From NCBI RefSeq assembly GCF_000255115.2, contig NC_018068.1:2017977-2081976 (forward strand): a stretch of 64,000 bases of DNA, given 5' to 3'. The first letter of the stretch is position 1. Each line of letters starts with the position of its first letter. The stretch comes from Desulfosporosinus acidiphilus SJ4. GTDB lineage: Bacteria > Bacillota > Desulfitobacteriia > Desulfitobacteriales > Desulfitobacteriaceae. A program made the translations under genes and the position numbers. Positions 1 to 8,665 of the stretch are shown piece by piece. The notes under the pieces were generated by a model. That model made no database searches. It was not told the DNA's origin and saw only the letters and a list, made by a program, of their open reading frames with translations.

Positions 1-81
1 AGTTCACCTCGATACTTTAAATTCTCTTAAGAAGAGACAATTCCTTTAACCTGTTCGAATATAATTATTTTCTATGGGATA

Positions 82-398
82 TTGTCAAACAATGAACAAA
101 CAAGTATTATACTAAGCATTCGAAGTCTTATTAGGGTGAAATATCTTGAATTATGAAAAAAATATTTACCAGATATGAATAAGACAGGAATATCGAGCTT
201 AATCTCCTAATCTTTATATATTCTTTATGCTTTAGGAGGTTATATTTAGACAATTTTTATGGGCTTTCAGGCTATAATAAGTCAGCATTGGGATTATGCA
301 CTCTCAACTCTATGCCAGCCAAAACTTGCAGCATGGAGAAAGGGTTGGTTCTAAGGATGAACTTTGGTGCTGAAGCCTTATGAGCAGGTGATTGAATA
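82..398 (+). promoter_or_regulatory. Promoter and long structured leader of the kdpDE-kimA module
   Basis: A sigma-A-like promoter is visible: TTGTCA at 82-87, a 17-nt spacer and TATTAT at 105-110. About 280 nt of untranslated leader follow. The leader holds a two-part stem (TCTTATT at 125-131 with AATAAGA at 177-183, and ATATCT with AGATAT inside it). A second hairpin pairs CTCCTAA (203-209) with TTAGGAG (232-238), which would hide an AGGAGG sequence at 235-240. A 31-codon ORF (259-354) lies between this site and kdpD, but its spacing to the AGGAGG is poor. The layout suggests post-transcriptional control. I do not recognise a c-di-AMP (ydaO) aptamer here, although such aptamers control kimA in Bacillus. 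Confidence 0.4.
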
Positions 399-3074
399 AT
401 GAAGAACCAAGGAAAACTGACTGTGTTTCTGGGCGCTGTCGCTGGAGTAGGAAAGACCTATGCCATGCTGGAGGCAGCAAAAGAACGATTATCCGAAGGT
501 ACGGATGTGGTCATTGGTTTTGTGGAAACCCATGGCAGCCTTGAAACAGAGACCGTACTAAAGGGGATTCCTTATATTTCCTCGAAAACTCAGGAATTTC
601 TGGGTAAGTTAGTTCAAGAAATGGATTTAGAAGTTCTCTTAGAACGCCACCCCCAACTGGTTGTGGTCGATGAATTAGCCCATACCAATATCCCGGGATC
701 TCGGCATAGGAAACGATACCAGGATGTTGAAGAGTTATTGGCCTCAGGAATTGATGTTTATACCACTTTAAATATTCAACACTTAGAAAGCCTTAATGAT
801 GTTGTAGCCCAAATCACGGGTGTTACGGTAAGCGAAACTGTGCCCGATCGTATTCTGGAGATTGCTTCGCAAATTCAGATGGTGGATATTACCCCGGACG
901 AGCTGATTCAAAGGCTCAAGGAGGGTAAAGTTAACGTCCCCGGAGTGGCTGCGGAAGCGATTGAGAAATTCTTTCGTCCAGGCAATATTAATGCCCTTCG
1001 GGAAATGTCTTTGCGTTATACGGCTAAGCGGGTAGACTGTCAGATGGAATCATATATGCGGAATCATGGGATTGCCGGCCCTTGGCCATCCGGAGAAAAA
1101 GTGATGGTTTGTGTCAGCGGCAATCCTTTTTCTACTAAACTTATCCGTACCGCGAAGAGAATGGCAGCGCGACAGAATGCTGAATGGCTGGCCGTGCATG
1201 TAGTACTTCCTGGAGAAATGCAAAAAAACGAAAACGAAAAGGACCTCATGGAAGAAAATCTGCGCATGGCTGAAAAATTGGGGGCGGAAATTGTTACTCC
1301 CCATGGAGATGACATCGTTGAAGAGCTTTTAACCTTAGCTCGTAAACGGAACGTTTCGCAAATCATCATCGGGAAACCGGAACGTGCTCGTTTTCAGGAA
1401 TTGTTTCATGGGTCAGTTGTCGATAAAGTCATCCGCAGAAGCCATGGCATCAGCGTCCATGTAATATCTGGGCGAAAAAATGCTGCAGACCGTAAGCGTG
1501 AAACGATTGCAGAAGATAATAATACTTCGTTAGGCCATCTTTCACGCCGTCAGAGGTATTCTGCAACACCGTATTTAATGTCTGTACTCATGATGTCCGC
1601 ATTGACCGTTGCTGTTTCGCCCATAGAGACATTTTTAGGGCCAGTCAATATTCCTATGCTCTATTTGCTGCCCGTTCTTCTCACCGCCGCGCGCTGGGGC
1701 AGGCTGCCGGCCTTAATTACAGCAGGGATGGGTGTTATTATCTTCGACTATTTCTTTGTGCCTCCTTTTTATACCTTGCATGTCGATGATTTTCGATATG
1801 TAATAAGTTTCGTTATCCTCATGATTGCGGGTATTGTCACCGGGACTCTCTCCGGTCGTTTAACGGACCAGATCAACTATTCACGTCAGCGTGAGCAGCA
1901 AGTATCGGCCTTGTATTCTCTGAGCAGGGATTTAACGGCAGTAGATAAGCTGGAGCGCATATTAGACAGTATTGCCCGCAAGATTGGTGAAACTCTTGAT
2001 GGACAGGTTGTTCTGCTGCTGCCGGATGAACGGAATAATTTGGTTTTGAGTCAGAGTTCTTCCACAGATCATTTTATGACTGAAAGCGAAATGAATGTAG
2101 CATCTTGGGTTTATGAGAGAGGGCAAAAAGCCGGTAGAGGGACCGAGACTTTGAGGTCAGCAAAAGCATTGTATCTTCCGTTAATCACTGAACAAGGAAC
2201 TCATGGGGTCTTAGGAATTTGTTTCTTTCATCAAAATGATATTGTAAGCCCTCAGCAAATTCGCTTTTTAGATGCCTTTGCCGGACTTGCCGCACTGGCC
2301 ATCAATCGTATAAAGCTAGCCGATGAAGCAAGACAGGCTCATGCCTTAGCTGAATCAGAGCGTTTGCGTACCGCCTTATTCAATTCTTTATCCCATGATT
2401 TACGAACCCCTTTGTCCTCAATTATTGGTGCGGCAACAGGCCTTTTAGAAGACGAAGACGTTGTATACTCGCCTGATGCTCGTCACGATTTGCTGCAAAC
2501 AATTCTCCAAGGGGCAGAAAGAATGAATCGGTTTGTCAATAATCTCTTGGATATGGCGCGCCTGGAAAGCGGTATGCTCAAATTACATAAAGATTGGTGT
2601 GATATTCAGGATATCATTGGCGTAGCAATCAACCGTTTGGATATTGTGCTGGCGAAACGTTTACTGGATATTAATATCCCGGCGGGGCTGCCCTTAGTCC
2701 AAGCGGACTATGCTTTGATTGAACAAGTAATCGTGAACTTGTTGGACAATGCTGTTAAGTATTCTGAACCGGTAAGCAAAATCGTGATATCTGTAAAGCA
2801 AGTTGGGCAAAACTTAGAAATTTCTGTAGCGAATCGGGGCAATCCTATTCCTGAAACAGATTTGAGCAAGGTTTTTGATAAATTTTACCGGCTTACGTCT
2901 CCTCTTCAAGTTAGTGGGTCCGGATTAGGCCTTTCAATTTGTAAAGGAATTATCGAAAGTCATAATGGAGATATCTGGGCTGAGAACAACGAATTGGGCG
3001 GCGTAACTATTATATTTACTTTGCCTTTGGAGTACGAACTCTCCGATAAACTTCCCATTGAAGGAGGAGATTAA
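399..3074 (+). CDS. kdpD: Osmosensitive K+ channel sensor histidine kinase KdpD
   Basis: This is the membrane sensor kinase that reports K+ limitation or turgor to KdpE. The 891 residues follow the full family order: an N-terminal KdpD domain with Walker A GAVAGVGKT at residues 12-20 and a DELAHTN Walker B-like motif at 91-97, a USP-like domain (about 230-360), a DUF4118 block of four membrane helices (about 395-490), a GAF-like domain, then HisKA with the phospho-acceptor His666 in SHDLRTP and a C-terminal HATPase with GSGLGLSI. Length is normal for KdpD. The ATG at 399 has only a weak upstream Shine-Dalgarno sequence. kdpE follows within the 3' end, so the two are translationally coupled. 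No kdpFABC genes lie in the window; the adjacent transporter is KimA-like instead. Confidence 0.95.
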   Translation: MKNQGKLTVFLGAVAGVGKTYAMLEAAKERLSEGTDVVIGFVETHGSLETETVLKGIPYISSKTQEFLGKLVQEMDLEVLLERHPQLVVVDELAHTNIPGSRHRKRYQDVEELLASGIDVYTTLNIQHLESLNDVVAQITGVTVSETVPDRILEIASQIQMVDITPDELIQRLKEGKVNVPGVAAEAIEKFFRPGNINALREMSLRYTAKRVDCQMESYMRNHGIAGPWPSGEKVMVCVSGNPFSTKLIRTAKRMAARQNAEWLAVHVVLPGEMQKNENEKDLMEENLRMAEKLGAEIVTPHGDDIVEELLTLARKRNVSQIIIGKPERARFQELFHGSVVDKVIRRSHGISVHVISGRKNAADRKRETIAEDNNTSLGHLSRRQRYSATPYLMSVLMMSALTVAVSPIETFLGPVNIPMLYLLPVLLTAARWGRLPALITAGMGVIIFDYFFVPPFYTLHVDDFRYVISFVILMIAGIVTGTLSGRLTDQINYSRQREQQVSALYSLSRDLTAVDKLERILDSIARKIGETLDGQVVLLLPDERNNLVLSQSSSTDHFMTESEMNVASWVYERGQKAGRGTETLRSAKALYLPLITEQGTHGVLGICFFHQNDIVSPQQIRFLDAFAGLAALAINRIKLADEARQAHALAESERLRTALFNSLSHDLRTPLSSIIGAATGLLEDEDVVYSPDARHDLLQTILQGAERMNRFVNNLLDMARLESGMLKLHKDWCDIQDIIGVAINRLDIVLAKRLLDINIPAGLPLVQADYALIEQVIVNLLDNAVKYSEPVSKIVISVKQVGQNLEISVANRGNPIPETDLSKVFDKFYRLTSPLQVSGSGLGLSICKGIIESHNGDIWAENNELGGVTIIFTLPLEYELSDKLPIEGGD

Positions 3075-3759
3075 CATAGATAAGAAGGGACAACGAATCT
3101 TAATCATTGATGATGAAACCCAAATTCGCAGATTTTTACGGGTTAGTTTGACCAGTCATGGTTACGACGTTCGGGAAGCAGGAACAGGTCAAGCCGGTTT
3201 AGAGGAAGTTGCCATGAATAATGCAGATCTTGTGATTTTGGACTTAGGACTCCCTGATATGAATGGTATGGAGGTTTTGAATAAAATCAGAGAATGGTCC
3301 AAAGTTCCTATCATTATTCTGTCCGTCAAAGAACAAGAAACAGATAAAATCACGGCCCTTGACCACGGAGCGGATGATTATGTAACTAAGCCCTTTAGTA
3401 TGGGCGAATTACTGGCGCGAATGCGCGCAGCGTTACGTCATTCGGAGAGAGTCGAAGAAGAACCGATCTTGAAATTTGATGATTTAGTCCTTGATTTGTC
3501 TCACCGGCAGGTCAAAGTGTCTGACGGAGAAATAAAGCTGACTCCCACGGAATATGAGTTGATGAAAAATCTTGGATTGAATGCCGGAAAAGTTCTCACC
3601 CATAAGTTTCTTCTGCGGACAGTCTGGGGGCCTGCCTACGAAAATGACATACAGTATTTAAGGGTCTTTATGGGGCAGATTCGCCGCAAAATTGAAAGGG
3701 ACCCCTCACGTCCACGCCATATTATTACTGAACCAGGGGTTGGCTACAGATTATTATAA
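3058..3759 (+). CDS. kdpE: KDP operon response regulator KdpE
   Basis: OmpR-family response regulator and partner of KdpD. The receiver domain has the acidic pocket (IIDDE), the phospho-acceptor Asp in LVILDLGLPDMNG (residue 62 from the TTG start) and the conserved Lys in VTKPF. A winged-helix Trans_reg_C domain follows (TPTEYELM, GVGYRLL). The start is unusual. The TTG at 3058 has no Shine-Dalgarno sequence, whereas AAGGAGG at 3061-3067 lies 8 nt before an ATA codon at 3076 that would give the N-terminus M-DKKGQRILIIDDE, as in typical KdpE proteins. The true start may be ATA 3076. The gene overlaps the end of kdpD, which implies coupled translation. Confidence 0.93.
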   Translation: MKEEINIDKKGQRILIIDDETQIRRFLRVSLTSHGYDVREAGTGQAGLEEVAMNNADLVILDLGLPDMNGMEVLNKIREWSKVPIIILSVKEQETDKITALDHGADDYVTKPFSMGELLARMRAALRHSERVEEEPILKFDDLVLDLSHRQVKVSDGEIKLTPTEYELMKNLGLNAGKVLTHKFLLRTVWGPAYENDIQYLRVFMGQIRRKIERDPSRPRHIITEPGVGYRLL

Positions 3760-3832
3760 AGTCACGTTCCAGGAGTTCCACCGGTAAAATGAACCATGAG
3801 ACTTCAATAGTAAAGATCGGAGGAGAATTGAC

Positions 3833-5746
3833 ATGGCTTCTGCCAGTAAGAAATTATTTTGGTTAAAGCTAAGAACCTTAGTATTTGGGCACCCTTTAGA
3901 AACCCAAAGTGCGGAAAGTCATAAAATTGGAGTTTTTGGAGGTATTCCGGTCTTTGGTTCGGATGTCATATCTTCTCAGGGATATGCGCCGGATGCCATT
4001 TTATATGTGTTAATGATTGCTGGCACTGCCGGTTATGCGGCATCGATGAAGGTTACCGGTGCTATCGTGCTGCTTCTTCTCAGTATTTTAATGCTGTATC
4101 GCCGTACCATTCAAAAATATGCCCAAGGGGGCGGCTCATACACCGTTGCCAATGCTTATTTAGGAGAAAAAATGGGGTTGCTGGCCGGCGCAAGTCTCAG
4201 CATCGATTACATTCTGACGGTTGCAGTCAGCGTTAGTTCGGCTGTTGAAAACCTTACCGGCATATTTCGCTGGTTGGAACCAACTCCTCATAAAGTAGTG
4301 GCAGATTGTATTATTATCATTTTTATGACGTTGGTCAACTTAAGGGGTCTTAAAGAATCTGCAAAGCTTTTTGCTATCCCGGTCTACACGTATATCATCA
4401 GTATTTTTGCCCTCGTTGGTTTTGGTTTATTTAAATACTTTGTTTATGGAACTGCCCCTATGCCATACTCCCATGCTATCATCGTGGCTAATTCTCAAAA
4501 CTTAACGCTGTTTGTCTTCCTGAGAGCCATGGCTGCCGGTACCACCGCTTTAACGGGGACTGAGGCCGTGAGTAATGGTGTATCCGCTTTTAAGGCCCCT
4601 GCCCAGAAAAGAGCAATCCATACATTGTTTATACTTGGCTTTATCGTGGCAGTTGGCCTTGTAGGCCTGGTGTTCTTGGCAAGTCAATATCATTTAATCC
4701 CCAGTGATGACAATACAATTATCAATCAACTGGGACTGTTGATTTTTGGCAAAACAATCATGTATTACATTCTCATGGCTGGGATTGCAACCATTCTCGT
4801 CATAGCCGCCAACACACCTTTTGTTGGCTTGCCGATACTCTTGAGTTTAATGGCCCGTGACGGCTATGCCCCTCGCTATTTCAAAAATCTTGGGGACCGT
4901 CTGGTATACAGCGCTGGGATTTGGACCTTGAGTATTATAGGATTAGGATTGATTATTGTTTTTGATGGAGATACCCATAGTATGCTGCCCTTATATGCCA
5001 TCGGGGTCTTTATCAGCTTTTCCCTAACGGGATTTGGTTTAGCCAAACATTGCCTCCAGACGAGGCCTAAGGGTTTTTACAAAGATTTAATAATCTTCTT
5101 ATTTGGCGGACTAATCTCTTTCTTAGTGTTTGTTATTTTTTTAATTACTAAATTTAGTGAAGGTGCTTGGTTGGTAGCCATTATTATCCCCTTGCTTATG
5201 TTCTTCTTTAATGTTGTGGCAAAAGTATATAAACGTGAAATCCAATACATTAAACCGACTAAAGATGACATCGAGGCGTTTAATAAAGAAATAGCCAGAA
5301 TTGCCCATCGTCGAAGTCATATTGAACTCTCAGAATACCGAAGTAAAATTGTTGTCCCGGTGTTTGACTTGAATAGAATAGTACTTAAGGCTCTCCAATA
5401 CGGCTATGAGTTAACGCCTTTGATTTCGGCAGTGCACATAGCTTCAGACAAGGAAAGAGCAGAGAAACTCCAGAGACATTGGAAGGAAAACAATATTCAA
5501 ATCGATTTAGCCATTGTAGATTCTCCTTACCGAGCTACCGTTCATGATTTACTAAACTACTTGGATACTCTTGAAAAAGATCCTAATTTCTCCACCGTCA
5601 CTTTAGTTATTCCTGAATTTGTCCCGCCTAAGATCTGGCAGAATTTCCTGCACAACCAGACGGGTCAATTGATGAAATTGCTGCTTTTATTGCACAAGAA
5701 TATTTTGGTGACCAGCGTTCCTTTTCATACGCCTGTGGATCAATAA
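3833..5746 (+). CDS. kimA: KimA-like high-affinity K+ uptake permease (APC superfamily)
   Basis: The 637-residue protein has about 12 membrane helices and a soluble C-terminal region of about 150 residues. It matches the KimA (formerly YdaO) type of APC transporter in several places: QGGGSYTVANAYLGEK, LSIDYILTVAVSVSS, ALTGTEAVSNGVSAFK and the tail LHNQTGQL. KimA imports K+ with protons and is controlled by c-di-AMP in Bacillus. The gene has a good ribosome binding site (GGAGGA before the ATG at 3833) and lies only 73 bp after kdpE, so KdpDE probably controls this permease directly. Its family is well supported. The K+ substrate is inferred from similarity to KimA and from the neighbours; a general amino acid permease is the alternative. 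Confidence 0.85.
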   Translation: MASASKKLFWLKLRTLVFGHPLETQSAESHKIGVFGGIPVFGSDVISSQGYAPDAILYVLMIAGTAGYAASMKVTGAIVLLLLSILMLYRRTIQKYAQGGGSYTVANAYLGEKMGLLAGASLSIDYILTVAVSVSSAVENLTGIFRWLEPTPHKVVADCIIIIFMTLVNLRGLKESAKLFAIPVYTYIISIFALVGFGLFKYFVYGTAPMPYSHAIIVANSQNLTLFVFLRAMAAGTTALTGTEAVSNGVSAFKAPAQKRAIHTLFILGFIVAVGLVGLVFLASQYHLIPSDDNTIINQLGLLIFGKTIMYYILMAGIATILVIAANTPFVGLPILLSLMARDGYAPRYFKNLGDRLVYSAGIWTLSIIGLGLIIVFDGDTHSMLPLYAIGVFISFSLTGFGLAKHCLQTRPKGFYKDLIIFLFGGLISFLVFVIFLITKFSEGAWLVAIIIPLLMFFFNVVAKVYKREIQYIKPTKDDIEAFNKEIARIAHRRSHIELSEYRSKIVVPVFDLNRIVLKALQYGYELTPLISAVHIASDKERAEKLQRHWKENNIQIDLAIVDSPYRATVHDLLNYLDTLEKDPNFSTVTLVIPEFVPPKIWQNFLHNQTGQLMKLLLLLHKNILVTSVPFHTPVDQ

Positions 5747-5792
5747 GAGTTTTGAGAATAGCAACATCAGATGACATTTTGCAACTAAAAAA

Positions 5793-5836
5793 TAGCCAGC
5801 AGAGGACTTGCTAACTTCTGCTGGCTATATTATTTC
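5793..5836 (+). terminator. Terminator after the potassium module
   Basis: An 11-bp perfect stem (TAGCCAGCAGA at 5793-5803 with its complement at 5817-5827) with a 13-nt loop and a T-rich tail. It lies 46 bp after the kimA stop codon. Confidence 0.75.
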
Positions 5837-5950
5837 ATGGGGTATTCGGGAAAATTGCTTAAGTTTCCCTTAGAAAAGAATTGATTTTTTTACTTTGAGT
5901 CATAATACCTCGGAAAAACAAATCAAATCTGCAAAATAGGGGAGAACATA

Positions 5951-7426
5951 ATGGAGAATAAACATAAGGGTCTGTCTGCAGGACATCTTACTATGATGGC
6001 TTTAGGAAGTGTTATCGGAGGATCGTTTTTTTTGGGTACGTCGGTGGCCATGAATGCAGCGGGGCCTTCAATTTTAGTATCCTTTATTTTGGCAGGAGTT
6101 TTAGTTTATTTCATACTCTTTGCATTATCTGAAATGACGGTCGCTGATCCATACGGGGGCTCTTTCAGCACTTTCGCAGCCGATGAACTGGGCGAAGGAA
6201 CAGGGTTTGTTGTAGGATGGGTCTACTGGACAGGCACAATTTTTTCTATGTCCAGTGAGGCCACAGCAATCCCGATTCTTCTGCGCCAATGGTTTCCACA
6301 TATTCCTCTAGGACTCTCGGGAACTATCATTATTATCGGAGTCACACTTCTAAATCTCTTAGGATCACACCGTCTGAGTAAGCTTGAAAGCGGTCTCTCT
6401 TCTATAAAATTATTGGCGATTGTTTTTTTTATCATTCTGGGGATTGCTCTGATCATTGGAATCGTTCCGGGTATGCGTTCAATCGGAGCCGGAGAATTGG
6501 TCCGCGAACCTTTAATGCCCGGAGGCATACAAGGAATTGCCGGAAGTATGTTAATCGTCATTTTTGCCTATGCCGGTTTTGAAATTATTGGTTTGGCTGC
6601 TTCAGAGGCTGCGAATCCACTCAAGACAATCCCTAAAGCAATTGCTTATACTGTCTTGTCTCTCGTTGGGTTATACATTCTCTATGCTGCTGTTCTCATG
6701 CCCTTGGTTCCTACCGCTCAGCTAAGTGATAATGTGAGCCCGATGGTTATGTCTCTTAATCGCCAAGGAATACTGTGGGCCGGCAGCGTTCTAAATGGTG
6801 TATTGATTTCTGCAAGCCTTTCGGCAATGTTAGCCGCTGTTTTCGGATTAGGACGCATGATTAGGGCTTTAACTTATGAAGGACATGCCCCAAAGTGGTT
6901 AGAGGATAATACTGATGTTCCGCATCGCGGAATTATAGTTTCCGGTTTTGCAATGCTTCTGGGCTTAGGTTTTGGCCACTTGTTTCCAAGTGTTTATCTC
7001 GTTTTGATTACTTCAGGTGGTTTTGCGCTTTTGTTTACCTATGCTGTCATTATGGCCTGTCATATTCGTTTTCGGCGGAAGAAGGGATGCCCTCCTGATG
7101 GGAAATGTCAGATGCCTGGGTATCCGTACACATCCTGGTTTACACTCATAAGCATGATTTTAGTATTTATTAGTATGCCCTTTATCCCGGGACAAAGCTC
7201 CGGTCTGGTAACCGGTGTAGTTATGGTTTTCTTGTATTCTCTTGCCTATTGGGTGATGAAATTAGTCCGAAGTAAGAATGCAGACAATAGATCATTAAAA
7301 GTTCAGGGCATGCCCATTAAACACTATCAGAGAGGATTCTCTACAGAGTTCTCAGAGGAATTAATGCAAAAAGATAAAGATACGTCAGAAATTCTCCAAG
7401 AAAAAAAGAGGTGTCCTAAGACTTAA
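5951..7426 (+). CDS. Amino acid permease, APC family
   Basis: A 491-residue integral membrane protein with about 12 helices. The first helix contains the APC glycine motif (ALGSVIGGSFFLGTS), followed by a conserved helix 2-3 region (LSEMTVADPYGGSFS) typical of the amino acid transporter (AAT-like) branch of the APC superfamily. It should import an amino acid by proton symport across the cytoplasmic membrane; the substrate cannot be told from sequence. The start has a GGGGAG ribosome binding site 6-7 nt upstream. It lies downstream of a terminator, so it is probably transcribed separately from kimA. The C-terminal tail (about 60 residues) is charged and cytoplasmic. Confidence 0.85.
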   Translation: MENKHKGLSAGHLTMMALGSVIGGSFFLGTSVAMNAAGPSILVSFILAGVLVYFILFALSEMTVADPYGGSFSTFAADELGEGTGFVVGWVYWTGTIFSMSSEATAIPILLRQWFPHIPLGLSGTIIIIGVTLLNLLGSHRLSKLESGLSSIKLLAIVFFIILGIALIIGIVPGMRSIGAGELVREPLMPGGIQGIAGSMLIVIFAYAGFEIIGLAASEAANPLKTIPKAIAYTVLSLVGLYILYAAVLMPLVPTAQLSDNVSPMVMSLNRQGILWAGSVLNGVLISASLSAMLAAVFGLGRMIRALTYEGHAPKWLEDNTDVPHRGIIVSGFAMLLGLGFGHLFPSVYLVLITSGGFALLFTYAVIMACHIRFRRKKGCPPDGKCQMPGYPYTSWFTLISMILVFISMPFIPGQSSGLVTGVVMVFLYSLAYWVMKLVRSKNADNRSLKVQGMPIKHYQRGFSTEFSEELMQKDKDTSEILQEKKRCPKT

Positions 7427-7456
7427 CCTCCTTTTAGTTGAAAGAAATCCATTTTC

Positions 7457-7942
7457 TTATATACAATGTACTCCTAGAGCGTTCCACGTTTTTCTGCCGA
7501 CGATTCCGTCTTGAACTAATCCCATGTTTTCTTGAAAAGACAGAACAGCAGTTTTAGTTATGGGTCCAAAAACTCCATCAACCATACCCGGGTAGAATCC
7601 TTTGCGTTTTAGAATCTCTTGAAGTTCTATGACTGCCGGTCCGGTATTCCTTTCATACAGGGTTGGACAATGGTCAACCGGTACGGAACCGCAATGAATC
7701 CCTAAAGCGTTCCACGTATGCTTACCGACGACTCCGTCTTGAACTAAATTGTTCTGGGCTTGAAAAGCTAATACTGCCGATTTTGTTATCGGGCCAAAGA
7801 TACCATCCAAACTCCCTGGAGGGTAACCATTGGCCATTAAGAGCTCTTGCAATTTAAGAACTTCAGGGCCTGTAGATCCTTCTTTTAGAATGGGACAAGA
7901 AGAATAATGCGGAAAATAATGTTGACCATGGCGTTGATCCAA
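7457..7942 (-). CDS. Protein with two peptidoglycan-binding (PG_binding_1) domains
   Basis: About 161 residues, made almost entirely of two tandem PG_binding_1 repeats. Each repeat carries the family pattern (VLKLQELL..GY.PG..DGIFGPIT..AVLAFQ and VIELQEIL..GFYPGMVDGVFGPIT), and both end in a WNALG motif. Such domains dock enzymes onto peptidoglycan, but no catalytic domain and no signal peptide are present. Related stand-alone proteins occur in spore-forming clostridia, so a cortex or spore-coat role is possible. The start is taken as the TTG at 7942, 8 nt after GGAGG; a TTG at 7948 is only 2 nt from it. The gene is convergent with the permease gene. Confidence 0.8.
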   Translation of the reverse strand: MDQRHGQHYFPHYSSCPILKEGSTGPEVLKLQELLMANGYPPGSLDGIFGPITKSAVLAFQAQNNLVQDGVVGKHTWNALGIHCGSVPVDHCPTLYERNTGPAVIELQEILKRKGFYPGMVDGVFGPITKTAVLSFQENMGLVQDGIVGRKTWNALGVHCI

Positions 7943-8202
7943 AATCAACCCCTCCTTTTTTTAACTAGGCAATCGTCTGCGCCTTCGCGCTTATTAAGTT
8001 TTCTTTACATTGTATGTACTGTTGAAGATCTGTGTTAAAGAGGAGGAAGTGTTAATTTCCATGTTTTTTACAATTTTGAAGAAACGATCGTACTTTGTTT
8101 CTTTTTAAGAAGCATCATTGTATTTATATTACATATTTTACCATTAAAGAGGGTGCTAAGATGGGCTATTTAGAGCTAGTTTGACGATTTAAAAAGCGAA
8201 TG

Positions 8203-8292
8203 TTTACATGTACCATATACCGTGTTATAATGCTACTGTATTTTTTACCAATTGAGAACAGTGGCGTTCCCAAAGGAGCGTTTTTTCTATTT
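8203..8292 (+). ncRNA. Possible short transcript with consensus promoter and immediate terminator
   Basis: A near-consensus promoter (TTTACA 8203-8208, 17-nt spacer, TATAAT 8226-8231) is followed after about 50 nt by a GC-rich hairpin (GCGTTCC..GGAGCG) and a run of six T at about 8284-8289. No ORF fits between them. The expected product is a very short RNA or an attenuated leader. A near-identical terminator motif occurs at 20089-20112. Confidence 0.35.
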
Positions 8293-8383
8293 CCGAAAAT
8301 ATCCGATGGAAAGTGACAATCTAATATTAATACGTTAATTTTGTCCTATAGACAAAAAAACAAAGGCTATGGGACATTGCGCA

Positions 8384-8411
8384 ATAAGATCTCCGGACGC
8401 GGAGATCTTAT
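8384..8411. terminator. Strong hairpin, likely terminator
   Basis: A 12-bp perfect stem (ATAAGATCTCCG at 8384-8395 with its complement at 8400-8411) closed by a 4-nt loop and followed by a T-rich stretch. No recognised gene lies directly upstream, so it may end the short transcript from the 8203 promoter or stop read-through. Confidence 0.5.
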
Positions 8412-8463
8412 CTATTTTGGGGATCTAATATTTTTACCATTAAAGAAGCTCAGGCGGTGACAC

Positions 8464-8589
8464 CTAGGCAGTTAAAGTTATAAATGGTACGGAATTAGCG
8501 GCTGGTTGGAGAAGCCTGCGGAGTCTGCGGATTTCCTGAATAGTGATCGACAATAAAAAAATAATAACGAACAATGCCGTAATAATCAT
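8464..8589 (-). CDS. Small hydrophobic protein (41 aa)
   Basis: An ATG at 8589 is preceded by GAGGAG at 9-nt spacing. It opens a 41-residue frame with one hydrophobic segment (residues 2-16, MIITALFVIIFLLS) followed by an arginine-rich stretch (EIRRLRRLL). This is the layout of small single-pass membrane peptides, including some type I toxins, but I do not recognise the family. It lies alone in a hairpin-rich noncoding region upstream of an IS110 element. It is too short for statistical support; the ribosome binding site and the hydrophobic/basic pattern are the only evidence. Confidence 0.4.
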   Translation of the reverse strand: MIITALFVIIFLLSITIQEIRRLRRLLQPAANSVPFITLTA

Positions 8590-8665
8590 CCAGTTCACTC
8601 CTCGTATAATTAATTTAGTTCCTGCCCCACGAGTCCAAAAAACTAATGGAACGTGGGGTATTTAA

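Noticed and set aside
117-398. c-di-AMP (ydaO) riboswitch ahead of kdpD
   Set aside because: I could not find the conserved joining regions of that aptamer; only simple hairpins are visible.
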